DNA of 64,000 nucleotides, taken from contig NZ_CP060140.1 of the NCBI RefSeq assembly GCF_022376295.1, forward strand, positions 2,298,356 to 2,362,355. Direction: 5' to 3'. Positions 32,994 to 41,504 of this stretch are shown here, in pieces. The first letter of the stretch is position 1. The number at the start of each line of letters is the position of its first letter. The notes under the pieces are model-generated. The model searched no databases. It was given only the letters and a program-made list of their open reading frames with translations, and was not told the origin of the DNA. The stretch comes from Nodularia sphaerocarpa UHCC 0038 (GTDB lineage: Bacteria; Cyanobacteriota; Cyanobacteriia; Cyanobacteriales; Nostocaceae). Both the position numbers and the translations under genes were made by a program.

Positions 32994-35402
32994 TTGATCC
33001 AATCTGAGACCTTAGACCTACTCGAATGGCATCGCCTTTGCCAGCATCTTTCCACATTTGCGGCAACTAAGCTAGGGGCGATCGCATCACTTCATCTCAA
33101 CATCCCTGCATCTCTTGCAGCAAGTAAGCAGTTGTTAGCTCAAACCAAAGAAGTCTACCAACTGGAAACTCGGATGACCACAGGACTATCTTTTGAGGGG
33201 ATTCAAGATATTGGTGATTCCTTGGAACGCGCCGAACTGAGCGGTATTTTAGCAGGTGATGAACTGCTGGCGATCGCTACGACTTTGGCAGGGACAAGAA
33301 ATTTACGCCGTGTCATTGATAACCAAGAAGATTTGCCCACATTGGCGGATTTAGTCGCGGATTTGCGGACTTATCCCGAACTAGAGCAAGAAATACACCG
33401 TTGTATTGATGAACGAGGCCAAGTAACTGATCGTGCTAGCCTCAAACTCGGAGAAATTCGTACGGATTTGCGGAAAATACGCAGTCAAATTACGACGAAA
33501 CTGCAAAATATTTTACAAGCAAAATATGGTGCGGTTCAAGAACAGATTATCACTCAACGGGGCGATCGCTATGTAATCCCGGTGAAAGCACCCCAAAAAG
33601 ATGTTATTCCCGGCATTGTTCATGATACTTCTACCAGTGGCGCGACTCTTTACGTAGAGCCTAATTCTATTGTGCCTTTGGGAAACCAACTGCGGCAGAC
33701 TATTAGAAGAGAGCAAACAGAAGAAGAAGCGATTCGCCGCGCATTAACACAAAAAGTAGCAGAAGTCAAGCCAGATTTAGAACGGTTGTTAGCAATTGTG
33801 ACGACTTTGGATTTAGCCACCGCCAGAGCTAGATATAGTTTCTGGATAGGAGCGAATCCCCCCAGATTTATCAACCGTGAAGACAATGAAATTATTACCC
33901 TGAGACAATTACGGCATCCTTTGTTAGTGTGGCAACAGCAGCACGAACAAGGTCAAGCTGTGGTTCCCGTGGATTTGCTTATTAGTCCCCATCTTCGGGT
34001 AGTCACGATAACCGGACCGAATACCGGGGGTAAAACAGTCACTTTAAAAACGCTAGCTTTAGCAGCATTAATGGCGAAGGTAGGTTTATTTGTTCCCGCC
34101 CGCGAACCAGTGGAAATACCTTGGTTTGATCAGGTATTAGCTGATATTGGGGATGAACAATCGTTACAGCAAAGTTTATCTACTTTTTCTGGACACATTC
34201 GCCGGATTAGTCGGATTTTGAATGCGTTGGATCAGGGGGAACAGTCAGAAAATGCTTCCCTATCTCCCCACTCCTCACTAGTATTACTTGATGAAGTCGG
34301 AGCGGGAACTGATCCAGTGGAAGGTAGTGCTTTGGCGATCGCCTTGCTGCAATATCTCGCTAATCATGCTCAATTAACCATTGCGACAACTCACTTTGGT
34401 GAATTGAAAGCGCTGAAATATGAAGATGAGCGATTTGAAAATGCTTCTGTAGAATTTGATGAAAGTACCCTTTCGCCTACCTATCGTTTATTGTGGGGTA
34501 TTCCTGGACGTTCCAACGCCTTGACAATTGCCCGGCGTTTAGGTTTAAAAGCCGAAGTGGTGACACAGGCAAAAACTCAGGTAGGAGGAGCTACAGACGA
34601 AGTTAATCAGGTAATTGCTGGGTTAGAAGCGCAACGTCGCCGCCAAGAAACCAAAGCTGCGGAAGCTCAAAGTTTGTTGCAGCAAGCGGAACGTTTATAT
34701 AAGGAAGTCTCGGCAAAATCTAATGCTTTGCAGGAACGGGAAAAAGCTTTGCGGGCTGATCAGGAAGTTGCTGTACAGCAAGCGATCGCTCAAGCTAAAG
34801 GCGAAATTGCCCAAGTGATTCGCCGCTTGCAAAAAGGCACACCAAAAGCCCAAGATGCCCAACAAGCAACGGATGCGTTAAATCAAATTTCTCAGAAATA
34901 TCAGCCAAAAGTAGCGCCAAAACCCAAAGTAGGGTTTATGCCGAAAGTAGGCGATCGCGTCCGCATTTCCCAGTTTGGGCAAACAGCAGAAGTTCTCACC
35001 GCCCCCGATGCTGATGGTGAGTTCAACGTCCGGTTTGGGATGATGAAAATGACCGTGAAGCTAGAAGACATCGAATCTTTAGATGGTCAAAAAGCTGAAC
35101 CAGTTGTCAAACAAAAGCCAGCCCCAGCCCCAGTGACTCCACCAGAACAAAGCGCCCCAGCTATTCGCACCTCTCGAAATACAGTGGATTTGCGTGGTAA
35201 ACGGGTAGCTGATTCCGAAATGATTTTAGATAAAGCAATTTCTGAAGCTACAGGCCCCTTATGGATTATTCACGGACATGGAACCGGGAAGTTGCGCCAA
35301 GGAGTTCACGCCCTTTTGCACCAACATCCCAGAGTTAGTCACCATGAACCAGCAGAACAAGCAGATGGTGGTAGTGGTGTCACCATTGCCCACGTCAAAT
35401 AA
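32994..35402 (+). CDS. mutS2: Endonuclease MutS2
   Basis: This 802-residue protein starts at TTG (LIQSETLDLLEWHRLCQHLS), and no better ATG is present. It has the MutS core without the mismatch-recognition domain: a coiled lever region, Walker A GPNTGGKTV (~341-349), and LVLLDEVGAGTDPVEGSALA (Walker B). A long coiled coil (570-650) and a C-terminal Smr nuclease domain follow, with VDLRGKRVADSEM and IIHGHGTGKLRQGV. MutS2 acts in suppression of recombination or in ribosome-collision rescue in different bacteria. Full length, with both ATPase and Smr motifs intact. Confidence 0.94.
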   Translation: MIQSETLDLLEWHRLCQHLSTFAATKLGAIASLHLNIPASLAASKQLLAQTKEVYQLETRMTTGLSFEGIQDIGDSLERAELSGILAGDELLAIATTLAGTRNLRRVIDNQEDLPTLADLVADLRTYPELEQEIHRCIDERGQVTDRASLKLGEIRTDLRKIRSQITTKLQNILQAKYGAVQEQIITQRGDRYVIPVKAPQKDVIPGIVHDTSTSGATLYVEPNSIVPLGNQLRQTIRREQTEEEAIRRALTQKVAEVKPDLERLLAIVTTLDLATARARYSFWIGANPPRFINREDNEIITLRQLRHPLLVWQQQHEQGQAVVPVDLLISPHLRVVTITGPNTGGKTVTLKTLALAALMAKVGLFVPAREPVEIPWFDQVLADIGDEQSLQQSLSTFSGHIRRISRILNALDQGEQSENASLSPHSSLVLLDEVGAGTDPVEGSALAIALLQYLANHAQLTIATTHFGELKALKYEDERFENASVEFDESTLSPTYRLLWGIPGRSNALTIARRLGLKAEVVTQAKTQVGGATDEVNQVIAGLEAQRRRQETKAAEAQSLLQQAERLYKEVSAKSNALQEREKALRADQEVAVQQAIAQAKGEIAQVIRRLQKGTPKAQDAQQATDALNQISQKYQPKVAPKPKVGFMPKVGDRVRISQFGQTAEVLTAPDADGEFNVRFGMMKMTVKLEDIESLDGQKAEPVVKQKPAPAPVTPPEQSAPAIRTSRNTVDLRGKRVADSEMILDKAISEATGPLWIIHGHGTGKLRQGVHALLHQHPRVSHHEPAEQADGGSGVTIAHVK

Positions 35403-35829
35403 AGTGGCAATAATGGCAATAAATATCAGGGGCGCAGGCTACTAAATTTTTAATATCTAAGTAGGGAAGCATGAATAAACCAAACTATGTTACGACTCGT
35501 AAACAGGACTCAAACCCTTACTAATGACCAATGACAAATGACGACTTTAGCTAGTTAACTTTATTTACGCCGACCTACTTAGTAATGTTTATTGATACAT
35601 TTCTACTGAAATAATGGTTTTGTTTAGGAAGAACTTTATCGATTTTGTCAAGTAAATGGGTGGAAAATTTATTTTCATCTAGTAGAGTAAGACAAAGACT
35701 ATTGCTGTTGACCAAAATGAGCAAAGCTTGCGGCAGCTTCTAGCTAATAGCGATGGGAAACCAAGCTGAATATTTAAGAGTCTGGTTTCAAAATGGGTAA
35801 CAGCAACAGCCCCTACAGCCTGATCACCT
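35403..35829. other. Gap with MITE-like element; remainder unassigned
   Basis: The first part contains the MITE-like copy 2 (35458-35582). The remaining ~245 bases before the DUF3038 gene show no ORF or RNA that could be recognised. Confidence 0.5.
35458..35582. mobile_element. MITE-like dispersed element, copy 2 (inverted)
   Basis: The reverse complement begins TAAGTAGGTCGGCGTAAATA and ends GTTTGGTTTATTCATGCTTC, matching the copy at 9279-9420 along its full length apart from a shorter central GTCATTG array and a few substitutions. At 125 bases it has no coding capacity. Confidence 0.65.
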
Positions 35830-36435
35830 ATGCTAAAAGTTATGCACTCGGCCGCCGATTCAGCCACACCCAATCCCCAGTGGGCGGATTTAATTAAGCT
35901 TCCAGCCCCAAATACAGTTCAATGGGACAACATCAAAACTCAGTTAGACTTGGTGCTGTTGGCGCTAGAAACTTTCACTGGTATTGGTTCCGAGGCCATG
36001 CTGTCTGCGGCAATTAATCTGAATTTAGAGTCCAGAGTGCCAGACCGGGTAGCTTTATGGCGCTTGCGTCAGTCTAATCCCTTGCGTAAAGGTCAAGGAG
36101 GGCGAAAAAAGCTAGATGTGGAAGAAGCGCGATCGCTTGTTCTGATTACCTGCTACCTCGCCAAACAGCACCAAGAGTTAATTCGCCGTGCTGTTGGTCT
36201 ACTAGAAAAAATGGCGGAAAACAAGCAAGAACCTCATCAGGCGGCCTTACTTGGAGATTATATTGATGCTTTCTGCAATACTTACCAAGAACGGATGGAA
36301 GAAGACGACCAAATAACCACGGATCTACTCACCCACTTGGCGCTAAAACTGCTTGTAGATTTACTGTTTTACAGTGCGCCTGGTGGTCATCGCCGTCTCT
36401 GGCTAGCACTCATAGATAGTTCTGCAAAATTTTAG
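35830..36435 (+). CDS. DUF3038 family protein
   Basis: This protein of up to 201 residues (ATG at 35830; a second ATG at 35842 is equally plausible) is soluble and mostly helical. It contains QLDLVLLALETFTGIGSEAM, RVPDRVALWRLRQSNPLRKG and LALKLLVDLLFYSAPGGHRR. The pattern matches the cyanobacteria-specific DUF3038. No catalytic motif is visible. It is followed after 27 bases by the DUF4335 gene, and this pairing suggests a shared function, which is unknown. Confidence 0.75.
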   Translation: MLKVMHSAADSATPNPQWADLIKLPAPNTVQWDNIKTQLDLVLLALETFTGIGSEAMLSAAINLNLESRVPDRVALWRLRQSNPLRKGQGGRKKLDVEEARSLVLITCYLAKQHQELIRRAVGLLEKMAENKQEPHQAALLGDYIDAFCNTYQERMEEDDQITTDLLTHLALKLLVDLLFYSAPGGHRRLWLALIDSSAKF

Positions 36436-36462
36436 ATCATCGTCTTTTTCGCCGTTTCTGCC

Positions 36463-38091
36463 ATGCCATCATTAAATTCTGTCATTCGACGCTACACACC
36501 CCCAACTTGTACCCTAGAAATATGGGCGCAAAGTTCACCTTTATCCCATTGGATGGGAAAAACAGTGATCAAGCAGCTCACCTTTGAACTACACTTTGAT
36601 GATCCGCAACTACCAGAAGAACGCAGAATCCCAATTCGGGGCGATCGCGACCAACTAGAAATTTTGTCTGATGTGGTAACAAGCTACGTGCAAGAATTGC
36701 TACAGCAACCCCCAGATAACTTTTGGCTCAACCTTTCGGAACCCCAGGATTCGAGTAAAGTATCTGATAATTTAAAGTTCACAGATTTTCAGCAATCTTT
36801 ACCCCCAACTACTGAGATATTCAAATCTTTTACCTCCCAGATACCAGCAGCCGCCATCCGCTTAGAAACAGGTAGCTATTTAACTCACAATTTGTTTCTT
36901 GGACCCCTCGCTAACCAAACATCTGGTTCTGTAATTCAACTGAGTCTACTGCAACTATTCGATTTAGCAACTGCTTTAGACGAATACGCTGCTGATGTCA
37001 TGGCCTTACCAAATCTCAATCACAATAATAAAGTTTTGCGATTACCTGCTTGGGCCCCCATCGCCGCAGTCATGGTTTTGAGTGTAGGTTTACTACCAGC
37101 CACTTTGCAATTTGCTAACAATAACAAGCAAAATCAACCACAAATAGCCACAAGATCAGAGCCAGAAGAATTGAAAACTGCCCTGGAACCCTCACCCTCT
37201 GTGGAAGTTCCCACATCGCCACTCGCATTGACTCCCCCGGATAATTTAACATCTTCACCACCTTTACCACCTTTAGGCTCCGATTCTCAAATTCCTGCTG
37301 CGAGTTTCCCACAACAGCCCCTGACATCACCTAACTCTAGTCTGTTTACCAACTCCTCTTCATCCCTACCATCTGCACAAGATCCACTATTTATATTTGA
37401 GTCCAAGGTTCCACAGATGGAAAGCAATGCACGAAGTGCAACCTCTACAAGAATTTCCGAACAGCAATTTGCTACTCAGCCAATTCCCACAGCCTCAATT
37501 CCCCAGAGTGAAAGTGCGCTACCCCAAAGGCGGTCTTTACCACCCAGCCTATCTCCTAACAGAGACACATTACCCAGGATCTCATCAGTTCCCTTGTCTG
37601 TGTCCACTAATCCCAAGAACAATATTAACCAGATTTCTTCCCCGTCTGACTCACCAGTTAACCCACCGCAAATTGAAAAAACAATTAATCCTTCTGTAAA
37701 TGTTGCGAATGAGGCAGATAATAATATTAATAATTCATTAGTTGGTAGATCAATGAGTCAACCCCTAACCACCACATCCGAAGAGTTGAACTCTGGGAGG
37801 ACTTTGTTTGACACACCTCAAGTAGCAGAAGCCAGACAAATCTTTACAGAGCGCTGGCAGCCACCTATTGGATTCACACAAACATTAGAATATAGTTTGA
37901 TCGTGGGTGTTGATGGTAAAGTTGAAAGAATTTATCCCCTGAATCAGGCTGCAAGAACATTCATTGAGGATGCGGGGATGCCGGAAATTGGTCAACCCTT
38001 TGTTTCTGCCGATAAATATGGACGAAATGTCAGAATTAGAGTTGTTCTTAGTCCTGATGGCAAAGTGCAAACATTTCCGGAAAATGAATAA
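36463..38091 (+). CDS. DUF4335 family protein with one membrane helix
   Basis: This 542-residue protein has an N-terminal DUF4335 domain (about 1-190; RRYTPPTCTLEIWAQSSPLS, then TFELHFDDPQLPEERRIPIR). A single transmembrane segment follows (APIAAVMVLSVGLLPATLQF, about 198-217), then a ~220-residue Pro/Ser/Thr/Asn-rich linker. A compact C-terminal domain comes last (ERWQPPIGFTQTLEYSLIVG, then RIRVVLSPDGKVQTFP). The layout suggests a cytoplasmic head, one membrane pass and an extended periplasmic arm. It is co-directional and close to the DUF3038 gene. Function unknown. Confidence 0.75.
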   Translation: MPSLNSVIRRYTPPTCTLEIWAQSSPLSHWMGKTVIKQLTFELHFDDPQLPEERRIPIRGDRDQLEILSDVVTSYVQELLQQPPDNFWLNLSEPQDSSKVSDNLKFTDFQQSLPPTTEIFKSFTSQIPAAAIRLETGSYLTHNLFLGPLANQTSGSVIQLSLLQLFDLATALDEYAADVMALPNLNHNNKVLRLPAWAPIAAVMVLSVGLLPATLQFANNNKQNQPQIATRSEPEELKTALEPSPSVEVPTSPLALTPPDNLTSSPPLPPLGSDSQIPAASFPQQPLTSPNSSLFTNSSSSLPSAQDPLFIFESKVPQMESNARSATSTRISEQQFATQPIPTASIPQSESALPQRRSLPPSLSPNRDTLPRISSVPLSVSTNPKNNINQISSPSDSPVNPPQIEKTINPSVNVANEADNNINNSLVGRSMSQPLTTTSEELNSGRTLFDTPQVAEARQIFTERWQPPIGFTQTLEYSLIVGVDGKVERIYPLNQAARTFIEDAGMPEIGQPFVSADKYGRNVRIRVVLSPDGKVQTFPENE

Positions 38092-38119
38092 TTAATAACT
38101 CCTAAGTGATCATAATTAT

Positions 38120-38153
38120 GTATCAGGTAGAAATTTCCATCTCCACCTGATAC
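38120..38153 (+). terminator. Hairpin after the DUF4335 gene
   Basis: GTATCAGGT (38120-38128) and ACCTGATAC (38145-38153) form a perfect 9-bp stem 29 bases after the stop. No T-run follows, so it may be an RNA-stabilising 3' hairpin rather than a strict intrinsic terminator. Confidence 0.45.
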
Positions 38154-38387
38154 AAGACCACCTATAGAGGCTTTCTATTTACGAATTATTAACGGGGTTT
38201 TTGGTTTTTTAACAGTTTTGCGTAATTCCCCATCCTCAGCGTCAGCAGGGTGGGGATGTAAGCAAGTCAAAAACAAAAGGTTCTCAAAATGTTTTTTACT
38301 GCAAGTAAAAGAATCTGGAGGACAGTTGAGTTTTTGACAACTATAATTTTATAATTAGGGCAAATGTTGCTCCCAGTGTGATTGATT

Positions 38388-39716
38388 ATGGCGTTACGTA
38401 GAGCAACTTTCCGACTATATCCTCATAAACAAGTCAGTGAAATGTTGTCCTACCATCGCCAACTTCACAAAGATTTGTATAACGCCGCCGTATCTAACCG
38501 CATTACTTCATATAAAAAGTTTGGTAAGCCTGTTTCTTACTTTGAACAGCAGAACTCGTTGCCAGATTTTAAAGAAGTTTGGACAGAATACAAAACCATT
38601 AATTCTCAGGCATTACAAGCCACATTAAAAAGAGTTGATTTTGCTTTTCAAAGGTTTTTCAAAGGACTAGCAAAGTATCCTAAATTCAAGTCAATTCGTC
38701 ATTATTCTGGTTGGACTTATCCATCTTTTACAGGCTGGAAAGTACATAGCACAGGGGATAATGGTTATTTAGAATTGGCAAAGATTGGTCAAATAAAAAT
38801 GCGAGGTAAAGCTAGAGTTTGGGGACATCCTAAAGCTTTAGATATCGTTAACCGTAATGGTAAGTGGTATGCTTCAATCGTGTTAGAAATTGACGATATT
38901 TTGTTAAAAAATAGTCGGAAAACTAATGATGGTATCATTGCAATTGACTTAGGTTGTAACGATGCAATTGCGTGGACAAATGGTGAAGATAATGGTTTAG
39001 TTCCTGCGCCTCGGTTTTTCCGAAAAGCCGAAAAAAAGAATCAGGAATTAGGTAAATCAAAACGTCGAAAACGTTCTCCTAATTTCAAAAAGAAAATCAA
39101 GGCTTCTAGAAGGTGGAAAAAAGTACAACAGTTAGTTAGTAAACTTTCGAGAAAAGTGGCTAACCAACGTCTGAATTTTGTCCACCAAGAAACTACACGA
39201 ATAATTAGCGGTAATAGCACGGTAGTTACTGAAAAACTAGAAGTCAAAAACATGAGTGCCAAAGCTAAGAAAGGTAAACGCAAAAAGCAGAAAGCTGGAC
39301 TAAACAAATCAATTCTTGATGTAGGTATGGGGATGATAAAATCCGCTATAAAAGCCAAGTTATCAGATATTGGTGGATTATTTGTAGAAGTACCTACAAG
39401 GAAGGTAAGACCATCTCAAACTTGCCCAAAATGTGGACATCAAAAAAAGAAGAGTTTATCCGAAAGAACCCATGTTTGCCATAACTGCGGATATACTCAA
39501 CAGCGTGATATTGCAGCCGCAGAAGTTATGTTGCTTTGGTATTCAAATAATCTACAGGGGTTAGGAACTAACCTCTTAGACGTGGATGATTCTAGCTCTA
39601 CTTCAAACACCAGTAAGCGTAAGCAAGCTGGAAGTATGAAGCAACTAGGTCGTGGGAAACGTCAAAAATCTCGACTTACTGATGGGGATGTAGAAACCCC
39701 ATCTTCAACGAAGTAA
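38388..39716 (+). CDS. tnpB: TnpB RNA-guided endonuclease (OrfB family)
   Basis: The start at ATG 38388 (MALRRATFRLYPHKQVSEML) fits TnpB. The 442-residue protein has a split RuvC site with D187 (IAIDLGCND), E282 (VVTEKLEVKN) and D374 (RDIAAAEV). Between the last two is a zinc finger, C346-P-K-C349 and C364-H-N-C367. All catalytic residues are present, so it is likely active as an omega-RNA-guided DNA nuclease that promotes retention of its element. A basic region at 226-250 (SKRRKRS, KKKIKASRRWKK) and a basic tail could bind RNA. No TnpA partner is encoded. Confidence 0.93.
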   Translation: MALRRATFRLYPHKQVSEMLSYHRQLHKDLYNAAVSNRITSYKKFGKPVSYFEQQNSLPDFKEVWTEYKTINSQALQATLKRVDFAFQRFFKGLAKYPKFKSIRHYSGWTYPSFTGWKVHSTGDNGYLELAKIGQIKMRGKARVWGHPKALDIVNRNGKWYASIVLEIDDILLKNSRKTNDGIIAIDLGCNDAIAWTNGEDNGLVPAPRFFRKAEKKNQELGKSKRRKRSPNFKKKIKASRRWKKVQQLVSKLSRKVANQRLNFVHQETTRIISGNSTVVTEKLEVKNMSAKAKKGKRKKQKAGLNKSILDVGMGMIKSAIKAKLSDIGGLFVEVPTRKVRPSQTCPKCGHQKKKSLSERTHVCHNCGYTQQRDIAAAEVMLLWYSNNLQGLGTNLLDVDDSSSTSNTSKRKQAGSMKQLGRGKRQKSRLTDGDVETPSSTK

Positions 39717-39730
39717 GATGGGGTAGTTCA
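39681..39730 (+). ncRNA. Probable 3' part of the TnpB omega (reRNA) transcript and right-end hairpins
   Basis: Two alternative hairpins share one arm: GATGGGG (39681-39687) can pair with CCCCATC (39697-39703), or CCCCATCTT (39697-39705) with AAGATGGGG (39715-39723). Established TnpB systems make their guide RNA from the tnpB 3' end and right end, with the guide being the flanking DNA. By that rule the guide here would come from the ferredoxin gene. No transcript evidence is visible in the sequence. Confidence 0.4.
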
Positions 39731-40166
39731 TCTTTTGCTTTTTACGTCGCCGTTCAGCAGCATATACAGCCTGTTCCACTGGATAGCCGGCAATAGGTAT
39801 AGCCTGATATTTGCGCTCTTCTTCTAACTTTTTCAGTTCAGTGTAATCAACCCAATGGATGCAATCGACTGGACAAGTATCAATTGCTTCTTGGATGATT
39901 TCCTCCCCGTCACCATCTTGGCGAATTACGCGCGATCGCCCATAATCTGGTTCAATGTAGAAGGTGTTACGCGCCACATGAGCGCAGTGTAAGCAGCCAA
40001 TACAGGTAATTTCGTCAACGTAAACACCCTTTTGACGCTCGATACCACCCAATTCCGGTTCTAAACCAGAGCGTTCTGGGTCATCTCGTAAGAAGCCACC
40101 TAACTCTGGTTCCAAACCGTTCTGGTTGTCTTCTGGTTCAGACTGTGAGGGCAGAAAATCAGCCAT
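39705..40166 (-). CDS. 4Fe-4S ferredoxin (C-terminus altered by IS insertion)
   Basis: This 153-residue protein has CIGCLHC (C55, C58, C61) and TCPVDC (C98, C102), a ferredoxin core flanked by extensions. The first 45 residues contain an 8-residue duplication, GLEPELGG, at 17-24 and 34-41. Its last eight residues, MNYPILLR, are encoded by the right end of the tnpB element, which supplies the stop codon. Its start overlaps the ycf35 stop (TAATG). It belongs to the DUF2997-ycf35-ferredoxin operon; electron-transfer partners are unknown. Confidence 0.85.
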   Translation of the reverse strand: MADFLPSQSEPEDNQNGLEPELGGFLRDDPERSGLEPELGGIERQKGVYVDEITCIGCLHCAHVARNTFYIEPDYGRSRVIRQDGDGEEIIQEAIDTCPVDCIHWVDYTELKKLEEERKYQAIPIAGYPVEQAVYAAERRRKKQKMNYPILLR

Positions 40167-40552
40167 TACGCACTCCAGCGTTGTACTACTAAGCGAATTG
40201 AGCCATCTTGATTTTTTTCTTGTTCAGTCACTTGAAAGCCTGCGCGAGCGGTTTCTTTCACCACTGACTGATAAGCATAGCGTTGAGTTACTTGGCGTAA
40301 GAACCCATCGACAGACAAGCCTTGTTGCCAATATTGCAAGTCAGCCACCAACTCATATTCTTTGCCATTCCATCTAAAACCGATGTCATACCCATTTTCC
40401 TGCTCAATGGTTACTTCCGCAGGATGAGTTTGACCGCGATAGCCACGAACTTCGCGAGGGCCGGGTTTCCAGTCTATGCCCAATTCAGTCAGAGCATCTT
40501 TCAAAGAGTCAAGGTTACGGATTTGAGTCTTAATTTGGCTAAAGTGTGACAT
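40166..40552 (-). CDS. ycf35: Ycf35 / DUF1257 protein
   Basis: This 128-residue soluble protein (MSHFSQIKTQIRNLDSLKDA) contains REVRGYRGQTHPAEVTI and YDIGFRWNGKEYELVADLQYW. It is the DUF1257 family found in cyanobacteria and as Ycf35 in algal plastids, with no assigned function. It sits between DUF2997 and a 4Fe-4S ferredoxin, overlapping the latter by one base, so a shared redox or Fe-S-related role is plausible but unproven. Confidence 0.88.
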   Translation of the reverse strand: MSHFSQIKTQIRNLDSLKDALTELGIDWKPGPREVRGYRGQTHPAEVTIEQENGYDIGFRWNGKEYELVADLQYWQQGLSVDGFLRQVTQRYAYQSVVKETARAGFQVTEQEKNQDGSIRLVVQRWSA

Positions 40553-40591
40553 GGCGGTTGTGAATAAATGACACTAAACTGTTAAGAAAAT

Positions 40592-40801
40592 TTACCAATC
40601 GCTGTATGTGGCTTGCGTAGTTGCCACAGCAGATTGTTGCAATTGAGTAGCAAAAAATTCTGAGGTTGGCTCATGACTAAGTACTTGTCCCAGTTGTGCT
40701 TCTATGGCTGCTGTAACCTCAGCGCAAGAATTGCCCACAATACCAGTGACTTTTTCTTGTACTCGACCGTCTGGATAGATGATGAACTCTAATGTCTCCA
40801 T
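40592..40801 (-). CDS. DUF2997 family protein
   Basis: The preferred start is METLEFIIYPDGRVQEKVTG at 40801; an ATG four codons earlier is also open. The ~69-residue protein has the DUF2997 pattern YPDGRVQEKVTGIVGNSCAEVT with one Cys, and a Gln/Ala-rich tail. It is first in the leftward run DUF2997-ycf35-ferredoxin (39 bases to the next start). Function unknown. Confidence 0.8.
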   Translation of the reverse strand: METLEFIIYPDGRVQEKVTGIVGNSCAEVTAAIEAQLGQVLSHEPTSEFFATQLQQSAVATTQATYSDW

Positions 40802-40813
40802 GTCTTTCGCCAA

Positions 40814-41504
40814 CCTTGATAGTACGTTTGAACTTTACTGCCTGAGCAGCAGACTAAAAATTTAGCCGTGGGAACATTGTTACTTAGATACAAATCTTGG
40901 CATTTGTTAACTAATGTTCCATCTTTCAAAATATATATCTCAGAATCTTTACAAATTTTATTAATATTATAAGCACATACACCAGTTATTAGTTAGTTTC
41001 GCTTAACATACTAAATTAGTCAAGCTCACAATTCCGCAGCCAAGATTAGCCAGAAAAGCCCTCAAAGCCAGCATTAGCAGTAGTTTAACCCGTGCTGTGC
41101 TTCATAAAAATATACGGTTTATTGAAAATATTTATCATTACCATTGAATATATACTATTCTTCCCCTGGATAGTTTCAATGAGGGTAGTTTAACCCAGTC
41201 GGATTATTTGATCTGTGCGCTACGAGATGCGGTCTTCTTCACCGTAGGGTGTGTTGTCGCGCCGCGCAACGCACCGTCAACAATTCCCATACCACATAAC
41301 ACACCCTACTGTTAATTTATATTTTTTATATTCATTTAATTAATTTCCCTCACTCACTTACTTTTTTAGCAAAATAGCTAAGGCGATCGCAACCACCCTA
41401 AAAAATCTTTGACTGTATCGACGATATATTAATTTTAGACGATAGGCGATCGCATATCCGGCGTTTCCATATAGCTTTCTGGTCTATGTGTAAATGCGTT
41501 CCCT
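40814..41504. other. Long gap with one inverted repeat
   Basis: The 691-base gap contains a GTAGGGTGTGTT...AACACACCCTAC repeat (41244-41309), two HIP1 sites (about 41382 and 41446), and GTAGTTTAACCC at two positions (41079 and 41183). No ORF or CRISPR array is seen. It separates housekeeping genes from the A/T-rich ATPase gene. Confidence 0.5.
41244..41309. repeat. 66-bp element with 12-bp inverted ends (GTAGGGTGTGTT)
   Basis: GTAGGGTGTGTT at 41244-41255 pairs with AACACACCCTAC at 41298-41309 around a G+C-rich centre (TCGCGCCGCGCAACGCACCG). It resembles a palindromic unit dispersed in cyanobacterial genomes; only one copy is in this window. Confidence 0.7.

Larger units (their letters stand above)
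38225..39735 (+). mobile_element. IS200/IS605-type element carrying only tnpB
   Basis: The left end has a hairpin CCCCATCCT-10 nt-AGGGTGGGG (38228-38255), and the right end has CCCCATCTT-9 nt-AAGATGGGG (39697-39723). These are the subterminal hairpins recognised by the IS200/IS605 HUH transposase TnpA. No tnpA is present, so it is an IS1341-like, non-autonomous unit that would need TnpA in trans. The exact ends are estimated from the hairpins and are uncertain by about 10 bases. The right end lies inside the ferredoxin reading frame on the opposite strand. Confidence 0.8.

Noticed and set aside
38320..38370. Promoter for tnpB (TTGACA and TATAAT)
   Set aside because: Both hexamers occur, but the spacing is 10 bases and the other combinations place the -10 poorly.
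41150..41200. Possible CRISPR repeat (AGTTTCAATGAGGGTAGTTTAACCC)
   Set aside because: GTTTCAAT is typical of Nostoc CRISPR repeats, but there is a single occurrence with no regular spacers and no cas genes.
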